Source: Apoderus coryli
Taxonomy: Eukaryota; Arthropoda; Insecta; Coleoptera; Attelabidae
Reading direction: 5' to 3'
Assembly (NCBI GenBank): GCA_911728435.2
Contig: OU452209.1
Span: forward strand, 10,274,869-10,338,868
DNA length: 64,000 nucleotides
Both the position numbers and the translations under genes were made by a program. Within the stretch, counting starts at the first letter, position 1. Every line of letters starts with the position of its first letter. Shown piece by piece: positions 55,346 through 64,000 of the stretch. Under the pieces are notes generated by a model, which worked only from the letters and a program-made list of their open reading frames with translations, was not told the origin of the DNA and did not search any database.

Positions 55346-56395
55346 AAACAATGTTTTAATCGTATTTAGAAGAGCCTATTCCCCGAAGAATACGTTTCGC
55401 AAAAAAAATATTTATTAAAAAAATGTTGAAGATGGGTATAGGGAAGTGTGAAGAAAAAGAACTTTAAATTGAACAGTAAATCTAATAATGTAATAATAGG
55501 TATGTAGGGCGTTTAAAATTTAAAATAAGGTATAAGTGCATGATATGTTATCAAAAAATTTTTCTTCGTCTTTCAACATATAGAGTAAAATTCAGAGTTT
55601 TTAATATTAAGGAAAAATTACTTATGCCTATTTTTACTAGTTAACCATGCTACTGTAATTTGCGACCACCTTGTAACTTGGTGCGCTAATCTGTCAACGC
55701 AATTGAATTCCCTATGAACTTGTTAAGAGGGGAATCTGAAACGGTTAGTTACAAAAATGGCCGCTAGTATGGTTGTATTCTTGGTTGCCTAAGGCTGTAT
55801 TCATTTAAAAATATCAATTTCTTAAGTTACAACATATTTTAATATATTCTTCTCCTCACTAGGTGGCGCCAAAACTAATACATAGTGACCCTAAAATGTA
55901 ACATTTCTATTTTGGGTAATCATTATTTTTATTCTTTTTTGTGCATATATTCGTTTGTAATACAGACTGTAAGTATAATATATTATTGGTACCAAAGATT
56001 AATCTTTGTTGGTACCTAGGTATTATATCTATATACAAGATATAAGCAAGTTATGTTCGATATACCTATAAGGTTGTTAGTTGGATTTTGATCTTTTTTT
56101 ATTTAATTCGGTACTTTTTTATTTCAATAGGTAGGTACCCACCTACTTTGATTTTAACTTTGTTTTCAGGAAATGATTTTTGATTTATGATTCAAATCTT
56201 TTTGAATAGTATCTTTGATTTTTCACTAAAAAATTAAGATTTAAATCTTTTCAAAATAATTTATATTTTTAAAAATATTTATATTTATAGGTAAGGTGTA
56301 TTTATTATATCCAAATAAAATATTTATTTTATATTAGACATGAGGCACTATTTATAGGTACATAATATAGGTATTTTATTCTATATCAGATAAAT
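55346..56395. other. unassigned AT-rich sequence
   Basis: A short stretch near 55430-55520 resembles the Copia downstream backbone (GTTGAAGATGGG..., TAAATCTAATAATGTAATAA). Otherwise no gene, RNA or element boundary recognised. Confidence 0.5.
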
Positions 56396-56550
56396 AAAAC
56401 AAATAGTTATATAATTCATTTATTATGAAATCATTCTCACTACAATCAATTACAAATAGGTATAAAATCAATTATAATGATAGTAACAATCTCAACAAAA
56501 GGTAAGAGTTTGGCTGGAAGCCATTCTTTCACTCTCCCTAAGAAAAATAA
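56396..56550 (-). repeat. 3' end fragment of a CR1-type LINE
   Basis: Resembles the 3' terminus of LINE-C (29350-29460): ACAACAAAGGGCATGAGATT there, CTCAACAAAAGGTAAGAGTT here, followed by TTTGGCT..AAGCCA and TCTTTCACTCTCCC. Only the extreme 3' end is present. Confidence 0.6.
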
Positions 56551-56619
56551 CACACTACAGTGTGTCCTCGGATCGGTGAAACGGCTCATGTAAAAGACAA
56601 AAAATCATACGAGTTTAAC

Positions 56620-57022
56620 ATATTTTTTTTTTATTATTCTTGAACCGCTATTCTAATTTTTTTCAGGTTACTTTTTTCTTGGGGTGTTCGGTTCTTATAA
56701 AAATTCCTCTTTACACAACTTCTCTACATAAAAATATTCATATTTATTTTCGTCACTATCAAACTAAAATCATAACATACGACGTTTCGTTACTAATTAG
56801 TAACTTCCTCAGGTTGAAACAACATTTTTTTCCCTTTCCTTTCTAACACAAATTCCAATACGTCAATATCAATAAAATAACAAACAATTTTCATTATATT
56901 TACAAACACATTTAAAACATTCAAACATAATAAAATACATTTTTATTTAAAAAGATGAAACTATTGCCTGATATGTTGTGTTGACAACACACCCCAAGAA
57001 AAAAGTAAACTGAAAAAAATTA
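56620..57022 (-). mobile_element. 403-bp hammerhead-bearing retro-insertion
   Basis: Flanked by 9-bp duplicates GAGTTTAAC (56611-56619 and 57023-57031). The minus-strand 3' end is A-rich (AATAATAAAAAAAAAAATAT). Inside is a ~36-bp inverted pair (56652-56688 with 56991-57022: TTCTTGGGGTGT / ACACCCCAAGAA) enclosing the hammerhead motif. No protein. Probably a non-autonomous Penelope-like element or retrozyme. Confidence 0.77.
56776..56816 (-). ncRNA. hammerhead ribozyme-like motif 5
   Basis: Minus strand: CAAC, core CTGAGGA, one extra A, stem II GTTAC/GTAAC around TAATTA, GAA, stem III ACGT, cleavage C, then GTATG pairing with CAAC across one bulged A. All invariant core positions fit. Confidence 0.72.
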
Positions 57023-57482
57023 GAGTTTAACTTTGATCTAGCCCTGCTTGGTGTGAAACTAATTTAAGACAATCAGTTAAAATTACGACAAAATGTGATT
57101 AAGAAAAATTATTCCGAATGAAAAACTGAGTAACTGTGCGAACATCTTAGACCTACTTTGAATTTTTGGTTTTTTTCTCTTTTTTTCCTTTCTGGTAGCA
57201 GATAGTACAAAATGTTTTGAAGAAAGTTGTTCAGAAAGAGATAATGAATAAAACACTATTTATTATAAATGGGTATTTAAATTAAACATGAAATATTCAA
57301 GGATTTTTTTTCAAACAAGAAAAAAGAAAAGGATCAAATTCAAAATATGGACAGACGGCTTTCAAATTTTACTTTGAAATTTCGTACTGTTACTCAGTTT
57401 TTCATTTTGAATAACTTTTCTTAATAACATAACATAACATAATTTTGTCGTAACCGAAAGAACACCAGCTCAATTAAAACAA

Positions 57483-57660
57483 ACTGTTGCCCTCGAGGCA
57501 CGAATACCTCTCCATATTTCAATGTAAAAGTAATATTTCTGTGAGCTTTTTGTCAATAGTTGTTCTCTCTACACGCTTTATTTCTAAATAAAATATTATT
57601 TTTTTTATTGCAGACTTCAGCTATGTTTTTTTTTCACGGACGCCCATGGTACATACATTT
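57483..57660 (+). repeat. fragment of the higher-order-repeat element
   Basis: CTGTTGCCCTCGAGGCACGA with the subterminal CCTCTCCATATTT, then a jump to one monomer (TCACGGACGCCCATGGTACA). Most of the array is deleted. Confidence 0.65.
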
Positions 57661-58057
57661 TTTCAGTATAATAGAAAAATAGGAACCGATTATGTGTGAA
57701 AACTGATTTTTCTAAAAAAATCATCCAACTGTTTTAGACTTATAGACAGACAGACACACACACACACACACCATCACACAAACACTTTTCCAAAAACATT
57801 ATATTCGCAATAAAGTTAGAGAGGTTTCGCGAGTTCTTTTTTTTTTGCCTTTGTGCTTCTATTGATATCAAAATAAATTCTGGGTCAATACATCGTTTCC
57901 CTTTTCCAATTCTGTCTCTAACTATCTCAGGAGCTATACAATCACCATAAAATGTTTTTAATTTTGGCAACTTCTTTCCAAAAATACTCATCTCGGAAAA
58001 TTTCTTCAATAAAGAGGTCTATTGTATCATTTATGTATACAACTCATTTTCAATATT

Positions 58058-59577
58058 CTAAAATAAAGAAGGAGTCATTGTAGGTATATCCATACAACTA
58101 AAAAGTTCACTCGTATGAGAATACGTACTACCCGAAGCCATAGTACCCCACACTGTACCAATATTTATATCTGACTTTTCCTTTTCAGGATTTTCGGTGT
58201 CATACTGGTAAATATTTTTGCATGAATTGCAAGAAAACACAATCGTGCTGGTTAGCCCTTTGCCTCGTGATTTTTCTCCAGCTATTTGCAATTTTCCTAG
58301 AGTGCACTTTTTGGAGTGATTGTATTGCAAAGATATTGCCCAATTTAGAACATAATTTAGCTCCACAATTCGGTTGCCTTTAATTATGTACTCATCTTGA
58401 CTTTCCTTTTCTACAGTCAGTGGACAAGTGTTAATGCTAAAATGTAATTAAAAATACGTTGTTTTAATCACATGAAATTGCAGTATTAAGTACATGATAT
58501 ATAACCTTTCATATTCATCTGATGAAATACACCCCGCTTCCTTTTTGTCATGCTTTTCATCCGTAAAAGCATAAGATCTTAAATCATAACTTTCAGATCT
58601 AAAAAAAATAATATATATATTATTTTCAGACCTTTTTTTGCGTTTCATTAATATTGTTATTTATATTATTTTCATTCCGCCCAGGTCTAGAATGAATTTT
58701 ATTTATATAACATATACAGGGTCTCCTATGGTGATGACACATTAGAATATTTCAGAGACTACCTTGAATTGAATTTCAAAAATTTCGGCATCTAAATATG
58801 GTCTACTCAAATCACATAATAGCAACTGCATAACACCTTCGGTTCTGCCAGAAGTTGATGGCGACTTTGTTGTTTTAAATAGAACGTTCTATATTTTATT
58901 ACATTTTTAGATTCTACGTGAGTTTGTAGACTTTCTAACATCCATTTGTATGTATGTATCTATACTTTTTTGACCACCTCGTATGAATAAATCTGAAAAT
59001 ATCTTATGGAATCGGAGACCTTACTTTCTAAGAAAACACATATAAAATAATTAACAGAGACGTCCTTATGAGAAAAAATTAATATTATTTGGTCCTAAAA
59101 TGTAAATTTTGACATAAATCTTGATAAAAGCACGTCAGAAACGACTGAAATTAGGCATACAACATGATACAGGAAACATGTCTACAATCTTACGTAGAAT
59201 CCAAAAATGTAATAAAATATAGGATGTTCTATTTAAAATAACAAAGTCGCCATCAACTTCTGGTAGAACCGGAGGTGTATACAGTTGCTATTGTGTTATT
59301 TGAGTAGACCAAATTTAGATGCCTAAATTTTTGAAATTCAATTCAAGGTATAATCTCTGAAATATTCTAATGGGTCGGCACCATAGGACACTCTGTATAT
59401 AACTTTAGAAAATGAGTTTGACAAAATACCCAGTGACATTAAAAAAAAATTGTCTCTGATTGAACCTATATTTCGCATAGAAATAAACATTTTTATATAC
59501 CTACTTACCTTTGAGAATTTAAATGTATAGGACTTCCCTCCGAAAAATCTTCAACTACATTATTTCCATTAGTTTCG
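58058..59577 (-). CDS. spliced gene fragment resembling an insect Mutator-like transposase domain
   Basis: Three minus-strand exons joined by GT-AG introns in one frame: 59509-59577 (69 nt), 58506-58598 (93 nt) and 58058-58436 (379 nt, to TAG). Intron 1 (58599-59508) contains a MITE; intron 2 is 69 nt. The encoded product includes NRIVELNYVLNWAISLQY, a CNSCKNIYQYDTENPEKEK zinc-ribbon-like piece, NIGTVWGTMASGSTYSHTSE and FSCMDIPTMT, the order seen in the insect Mutator-like transposase domain (I recall it as PF20700). No start exon was found; the stop at 58060-58058 may be premature. Domesticated gene, decaying element or pseudogene cannot be told apart. Confidence 0.6.
58717..59395. mobile_element. 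679-bp mariner-type MITE in the intron
   Basis: TA-flanked, ends CAGGGTCTCCTATGGTG and its imperfect inverse (CCATAGGACACTCTG). TIRs extend about 220 bp (shared GAAGTTGATGGCGACTTTGT). No protein. Wholly inside intron 1 of the spliced fragment. Confidence 0.85.
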
Positions 59578-60540
59578 CTGTAAATTTTTTAAATATGAAA
59601 CTAAGGAAAAAAAATGGTGTCGTCATATTGCTTAAATATTCCTTTTCCAATATATTTTTTTTAAAATGTTAGGCAACTTAACTAATTTGCGTAAAAATTA
59701 GTATCTCTTAATGGCATGTTATTGTATTTTCTTAAATCTGAGTTTAATTGTAATTAATTTGGTTATTAAAATAATTGACATCATCTGACTAACATTTTTG
59801 ATTTGAGGAAATCAAGTTACACTCATTTATATGACGATAAATCTTGGATACTAATTCTGAACACGCTGTATAACTTAAAAGAAGAGTATCAATAAGTTAA
59901 ATGTAAGCTGGTTATCACCAACGTAAACAGTTTTTCTTGAAATTTACTATATACTCGAAAATATTATGTAAATCGGTACTGGGTTGTTCTACGTAAATAA
60001 CAAACTGCCCAATTGGTTCGTAAATAATTTTACTTATAAAAAAAACTAATACTACAAATAATACGAAATAACACAAAACTAGGTCTTCGCTTATCATCTG
60101 GTTATAGTTACAATAATTAGGTATACGTACATAAAAGGGATGAATGAAAGATAGAAATAGATATTATATTTATGGTGTATGTGAAAAACTGGTTCTATTG
60201 TCCTCGGTGGTAAGTATATCGATTATTGCTGAATGTTTTAGATATTGTCAACAGATTATTTTTGTCTTGCTGTGTATAAATTGAAAAAAAAGTGAACTGT
60301 AAGCGGCGCCCATAGCGGCATCTCTTCAATGCTGTCCCAAGTACAAACAAAATGTTCGGTGCCTATATTTATAAAGAAATTATAAGAAAATGGCGTATAT
60401 TTGAAGGGAAATATGAGATATTTTTTTATATATGGATATTGTCTAATACAGAAAGTTTTCACGTACAATTTTAATTACAAGTGATTGTTAAATATATAAA
60501 TTAGGTAATAAAGCAATATTATCATTAGTAAATATTAGAA
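59578..60540. other. unassigned sequence upstream of the exons
   Basis: AT-rich. Minus-strand open stretches (60097-59915, 60468-60256) show no recognised motif. The missing 5' exon of the spliced fragment could lie here, but none is convincing. Confidence 0.4.
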
Positions 60541-60547
60541 TCATAGC

Positions 60548-60890
60548 ACAAAATGAGGAAAAAGTTGCTGACTTTGAACTCAATTTATTAAGTAATTATT
60601 TATTGTTGTACTCTCAAAATACCTTATTACCTAATCCAAACCTTAGTCTTTAAAACCCTATTAAAATTTTTGCTACCAGATACGTATTAGTGGAGATTTC
60701 CATCCACAAAAATATATCTGTAAATTTGAAAAAATTACCCATGTTTGAACTCAATTTATGAGTTAACTATTTAATCTTTCCGCTTGAAAATACTTCATTA
60801 CCTAATCCCATCTTTTGTCTTTAAAACCCTATAAAAATTTTTGCTAGCAGATACGTATTAGTGGAGTCTACCATGCGCAAAAATAGGTCT
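60548..60890. repeat. 171-bp tandem dimer
   Basis: GTCTTTAAAACCCTATTAAA at 60646 and a close match at 60817; whole units (TTTGAACTCAATTTAT... to GATACGTATTAGTGGAG) repeat with a 171-bp offset. Confidence 0.8.
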
Positions 60891-60949
60891 GCAAACGATT
60901 GTATTCAAACGCCCCTCTTAAATCACTGCCACGACTTCATGATTTACAT

Positions 60950-61900
60950 TTTTTCCTTCTATCAGTTTTGGCCAAAAATTTTTTAAATAAATTATTTATT
61001 CAAAAACTGTTGAAGATGGGGAAGAAAAAGTACTCTAATTGCACAGTAAATCTAAAAATGTAATCATATGTAGTGCATTTATAGTTATTTAAAGAACAAG
61101 TGTATTAATAAGGGCGGTGAACAATCGAGATAATTTAACGCGCGAACGGAACCAGCGCTTTAATGTTCGAGATTGTTAATCGACATATTAATTCACGAGT
61201 TGGTTACAAAACTTTTCCGACGACCATACTTCGTCAATGTCCATCTTTTAATTTTAAATTATACATCGAATTTTAAGATATTATAACAATAAAATAAATA
61301 ATGACATACAATGACAGATAGTATTAACAGCTACTTCTAAATTTCATTTCAAATGGTTTACTGGATAAGTGTGTATGTTTGGTTGCAGTATAACAAAATC
61401 GTTGATTAATAGGGGTCATTAATGAACGATTTTGAGTGCGTTAAAATACATAATTAATGGACGGTCGACGGAAATTTTTTTAAATAAATAAATATAGATA
61501 GACAGACGTCGGGGATAATCAGCAGGGGCACAAATCTCATAATATTTTAGAAGTATAGATTAGATTGATCTAGTTCAGTAACCAAATTTCCAAATAATAC
61601 TAATTCTCGTTTTACATAAACGTTTAACTTACCATCGACCTTAAAACACCATGTATATCGCTTAACAGTAGCATTAAACAGCGGTGTTCTCCTAGCATTC
61701 TTAACGTAAAATATCGCCTGTCATATATGAAGGATTTCGTGTGTAACGACAGAAATGCTCTAAGACTTGAATGACTGACGCAATATACGAAATCTTTTTC
61801 CTCTACGAAGTTTTTTGACACTGACTTTCCTAAAACATGTTAGTTGACAAATTATATAGATTAGCATTACGTGTCCATAAGAATATCAGTTTCGGCCTAG
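60950..61900. repeat. third partial copy of the Copia-downstream backbone
   Basis: Matches 20940-21380 and 41500-41960 (AAACTGTTGAAGATGGGGAA, GACAGACGTC, TCTACGAAGTTTTTTGACA). About 61087-61480 is an insert lacking in the other two copies. The Copia Pol itself is absent here. Confidence 0.72.
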
Positions 61901-62054
61901 AACAAGCGCTGGATAATATCATACAGGAAAACGCTCAAAATTTAAATGTATTGCTGCAACAAGTGGCCTTGGATCGACCCAAATAATTTGGGCAAGCCTT
62001 GGATTTCATGATTCCAAACACCCAGGTTAATAATTCATGATTTCACTTAAGACT
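61901..62054. other. short unassigned spacer
   Basis: Nothing recognised apart from simple AT-rich DNA. Confidence 0.4.
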
Positions 62055-62510
62055 GATATATATTCAACTTTTTTAAAAACACAATACTTAAAACTGTTGG
62101 ATTCCTACTAACAAAAATATCAATCAACCAATAAACAATTTATCGTGTTTATTGCTATACGGTGTCCCTTACATATATCTCCTAAACAATTTATTTGAAA
62201 TATTAAATTTAGAATATTTCACCTCAATTATTTGTCCAATACCGATTGGACCCCAAACGATATACAATTATGGACCCTTAGATGCCCTAGCATTGGTCTC
62301 TCACACATGCAACGCTTTATATTCGCTTTGACTGATATGACTGTGATACGTAACGCTTCAGTATTATCAGTCTGTGACAACAGGCCTCATGTGATTTGCG
62401 CTTTGGTCTGTCTAGCGTGTGCGTGATGTTCGATGTTATAGGTGAGTGTGCTAAGGGTCTATGATTGTATATTACTGGAAACTAACTAAAACAAAACTTG
62501 GCGTACCTTC
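62055..62510 (-). repeat. dispersed repeat family R, reverse copy
   Basis: ATTGGACCCCAAACGATATA and AAGGGTCTATGATTGTATAT; its flanks match those of the copy at 46080-46535. Confidence 0.77.
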
Positions 62511-62565
62511 CAACATATATAAAAATTACTATTTTTAAATAACTTCTTAAAAAAATATACAAATA

Positions 62566-63741
62566 CGAGGGTTGCCTTTTATTTTTCGGGATTTGGCAAC
62601 CCTGGTGTTGCAATCTGGCAACTGACAGCACTATCGTAAAGTTGGACATTTTTGAGGTTATACGTACTCAAAACGTTTTGACATACGAGCGCTATTTGTG
62701 TTGTCTGCAGTAACTTAAAAGACTCATCTCGGCCCAAAGATGGAATTAAATCGTGAACATTTTCGATTGCGATTATTTTTTGCAACTTTCGACTTGGATT
62801 AACTCAGCAACAGTGCATGGATGAACTTAATTCAATTTTTGGCGATGAAGCTCCATCAAGGACCAGTGTTTCTCGATGGTATGGTGAATTCAATCGTGGT
62901 CGTAGTTCACTCCAAAACGAATTTCGTGAAGGTCGTCCAAAATCAGTTGTTGTTCCGAAAACCATTGATGCTGTGCGCGAACTGATATTGCAAGATCGTC
63001 ATGTGACCTATCAAGAGATTGAGACAACCTTAGGCATTAGTGGGACCAGCATACATTCAATATTGCATAAACATTTGACTGTCAAAAAAATTTGTTCGCG
63101 TTGGCTCGTGTCGATTAGTCGAAATAAATGCTCAAAAAATACAATCGCGGTGCTTCGAAACACGTCTATGACATCGTGACAGGTGATGAATCGTGGATTT
63201 ACGCGTATGAGCCCGAAAGTAAACAGCAGTCGACTGTATGGATGTTTCAAGATGAGCCAAATGCTACTAGAACAACGCAAAATAGTCAATTCTGAGTGGT
63301 ACACAACCATTTGTTTGCCAGTTGTCTTTCTAGAAATCAGGAAAACCAACCGCCAAAGACGGATCACTCTTCACCACGACAATGCGAGCTCTCATACATC
63401 GGCTCAAACAAATGCATTTTTGAGCACCCAAAACATCGATTTGATGAGTCTTCCGCCGTATAGTCCTGACTTGGCACCGAATGACTTCTTTTTATTCCCG
63501 TACGTAAAAAACAAACTGGGAGGTCAACGTTTTTCGACACCTGAAGAAGCGGTTGCTGCATTCAGAATGCATTATTTGGAGATACCTCAATCAGAGTGGC
63601 AAAAGTGCTTCGACAATTCGTTCAAACGCATGCAAAAGTGTATAGATCTTCATGGGGAATATTTTGAGAAACAATAAAGTGATTTTCGATGATTAATTTT
63701 GTTTTTGTTCTCTAATCCCGAAATATAAAAGGCAACCCTCG
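62566..63741 (+). mobile_element. DD34D mariner, decayed
   Basis: 1176 bp flanked by TA; TIRs start CGAGGGTTGCCTTTTATTTT and its inverse AAAAGGCAACCCTCG. One transposase gene with frameshifts. A different family from the mariner at 46542. Confidence 0.9.
62817..63677 (+). pseudogene. mariner (DD34D) transposase, frameshifted
   Basis: The N-terminal half is open (FGDEAPSRTSVSRWYGEFNR, EGRPKSVVVPKTIDAVREL, ISGTSIHSILHKHL), with a frame change near 63110. The first catalytic D (TGDESWIYAYEPE) sits in a third frame around 63180-63220. The C-terminal half is open from 63280: WYTTICLPVVF, LHHDNASSHTSAQT (second D) and PPYSPDLAPNDFFLF (third D, 34 residues between), ending GEYFEKQ. The catalytic residues survive but at least two frameshifts inactivate it. 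Confidence 0.88.
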
Positions 63742-63744
63742 TAT

Positions 63745-64000
63745 GATAACGTATATTGAATTTGCATTGCTGGCTCTTATGGAATTCCCCAGGGAACAGT
63801 TATAGATCTCATACTATTTAAAATTTACGTAAATGACTTGCTGAGCCTTGAACTTTCAGGAAGCCTATTGTCATTCGCAGATGACACCGTATTCTTCGTA
63901 GAAGACACAACATGGCAAAATGTGGAACATAAGATAACAACGGGGCTTCAAGTTATTATTATCAACTTCCAGAAAACGGTTTATACCCCTTTTACAACTA
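63745..64000 (+). pseudogene. LINE-H RT fragment, second copy, running off the window
   Basis: YGIPQGTVIDLILFKIYVND, SFADDTVFFVEDT (intact FADD box), QVIINFQKTVYT. Better preserved than 49240-49493, which lost most of the catalytic box. Continues past position 64000. Confidence 0.78.

Larger units (their letters stand above)
56558..57465. mobile_element. mariner-like MITE, split by a hammerhead element
   Basis: Starts CAGTGTGTCCTCGGATCGG after TA, like the element at 37814. The inner inverted repeat (57080-57130 with 57390-57465, around ATTACGACAAAAT) is retained. The right terminus is truncated next to a higher-order-repeat fragment. Interrupted at 56620-57022. Confidence 0.68.

Noticed and set aside
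57745..57780. AC dinucleotide run as a functional site
   Set aside because: Simple microsatellite in AT-rich DNA.
1..64000. CRISPR arrays, rRNA, tRNA genes, bacterial operons
   Set aside because: No spaced direct repeats of that type, no recognisable tRNA cloverleaf or rRNA core, and eukaryotic transposon content throughout.

Overview
The window looks like a transposon graveyard from an animal, almost certainly insect, nuclear genome. It is strongly AT-rich and has no operons. It carries CR1-, RTE- and I-like LINEs with insect-type proteins, Copia and Ty3/Gypsy elements, several Tc1/mariner families, a PIF/Harbinger-like MITE and hammerhead-ribozyme elements. A large, repeat-rich beetle-like genome fits, but the species cannot be named from this. 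Nearly every long reading frame belongs to a mobile element. The only candidate for a spliced, gene-like structure is three small minus-strand exons at 58.1-59.6 kb.

The main organising feature is a direct duplication. Copy 1 runs from the left edge to about 23.4 kb and copy 2 from about 25.5 to 46.1 kb. The shared backbone is roughly 8-9 kb: the LINE here called A, repeat-family R copies, a hairpin MITE, decayed LINE reverse transcriptase, a Copia relic flanked by inverted R copies, and LINE-E. Different insertions then interrupted each copy, so each copy supplies the empty site for the other. Copy 1 gained an RTE LINE (517-7027) that was itself hit by a young Ty3/Gypsy element (1882-6383), then I-like LINE-B (9038-10613), an unclassified segment with two hammerhead motifs, and nearly full-length I-like LINE-D (12907-17985). 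Copy 2 gained an unknown ~560-bp insert, CR1-like LINE-C (29340-35424) carrying a mariner-superfamily element with an intact transposase (29483-31569), a mobile higher-order tandem-repeat element (35966-39113) with its own mariner derivative inside, a long-TIR mariner (42978-44537) and a 622-bp hammerhead element (44636-45257).

From 46.1 to 55.3 kb lie an R copy, a mariner relic split by a Harbinger-like MITE, a LINE split by another LINE with an internal 283-bp tandem duplication, a decayed DD41D-type transposon and a second higher-order repeat element. From 55.3 to 61 kb there is mostly unassigned AT-rich DNA, with two more hammerhead motifs, a 403-bp hammerhead insertion with a 9-bp target duplication, and the spliced exons, which resemble an insect Mutator-like transposase domain. 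From 61 to 64 kb a third partial copy of the R/Copia backbone appears, followed by a decayed DD34D mariner and the start of the same LINE seen at 49.2 kb.

The most interesting signals are the five hammerhead-ribozyme-like motifs (three near-ideal with stem co-variation, and two of the five sitting in discrete retro-inserted units), the mobile ~790-bp higher-order repeat, the dispersed inverted family R, and the duplication with reciprocal empty sites.
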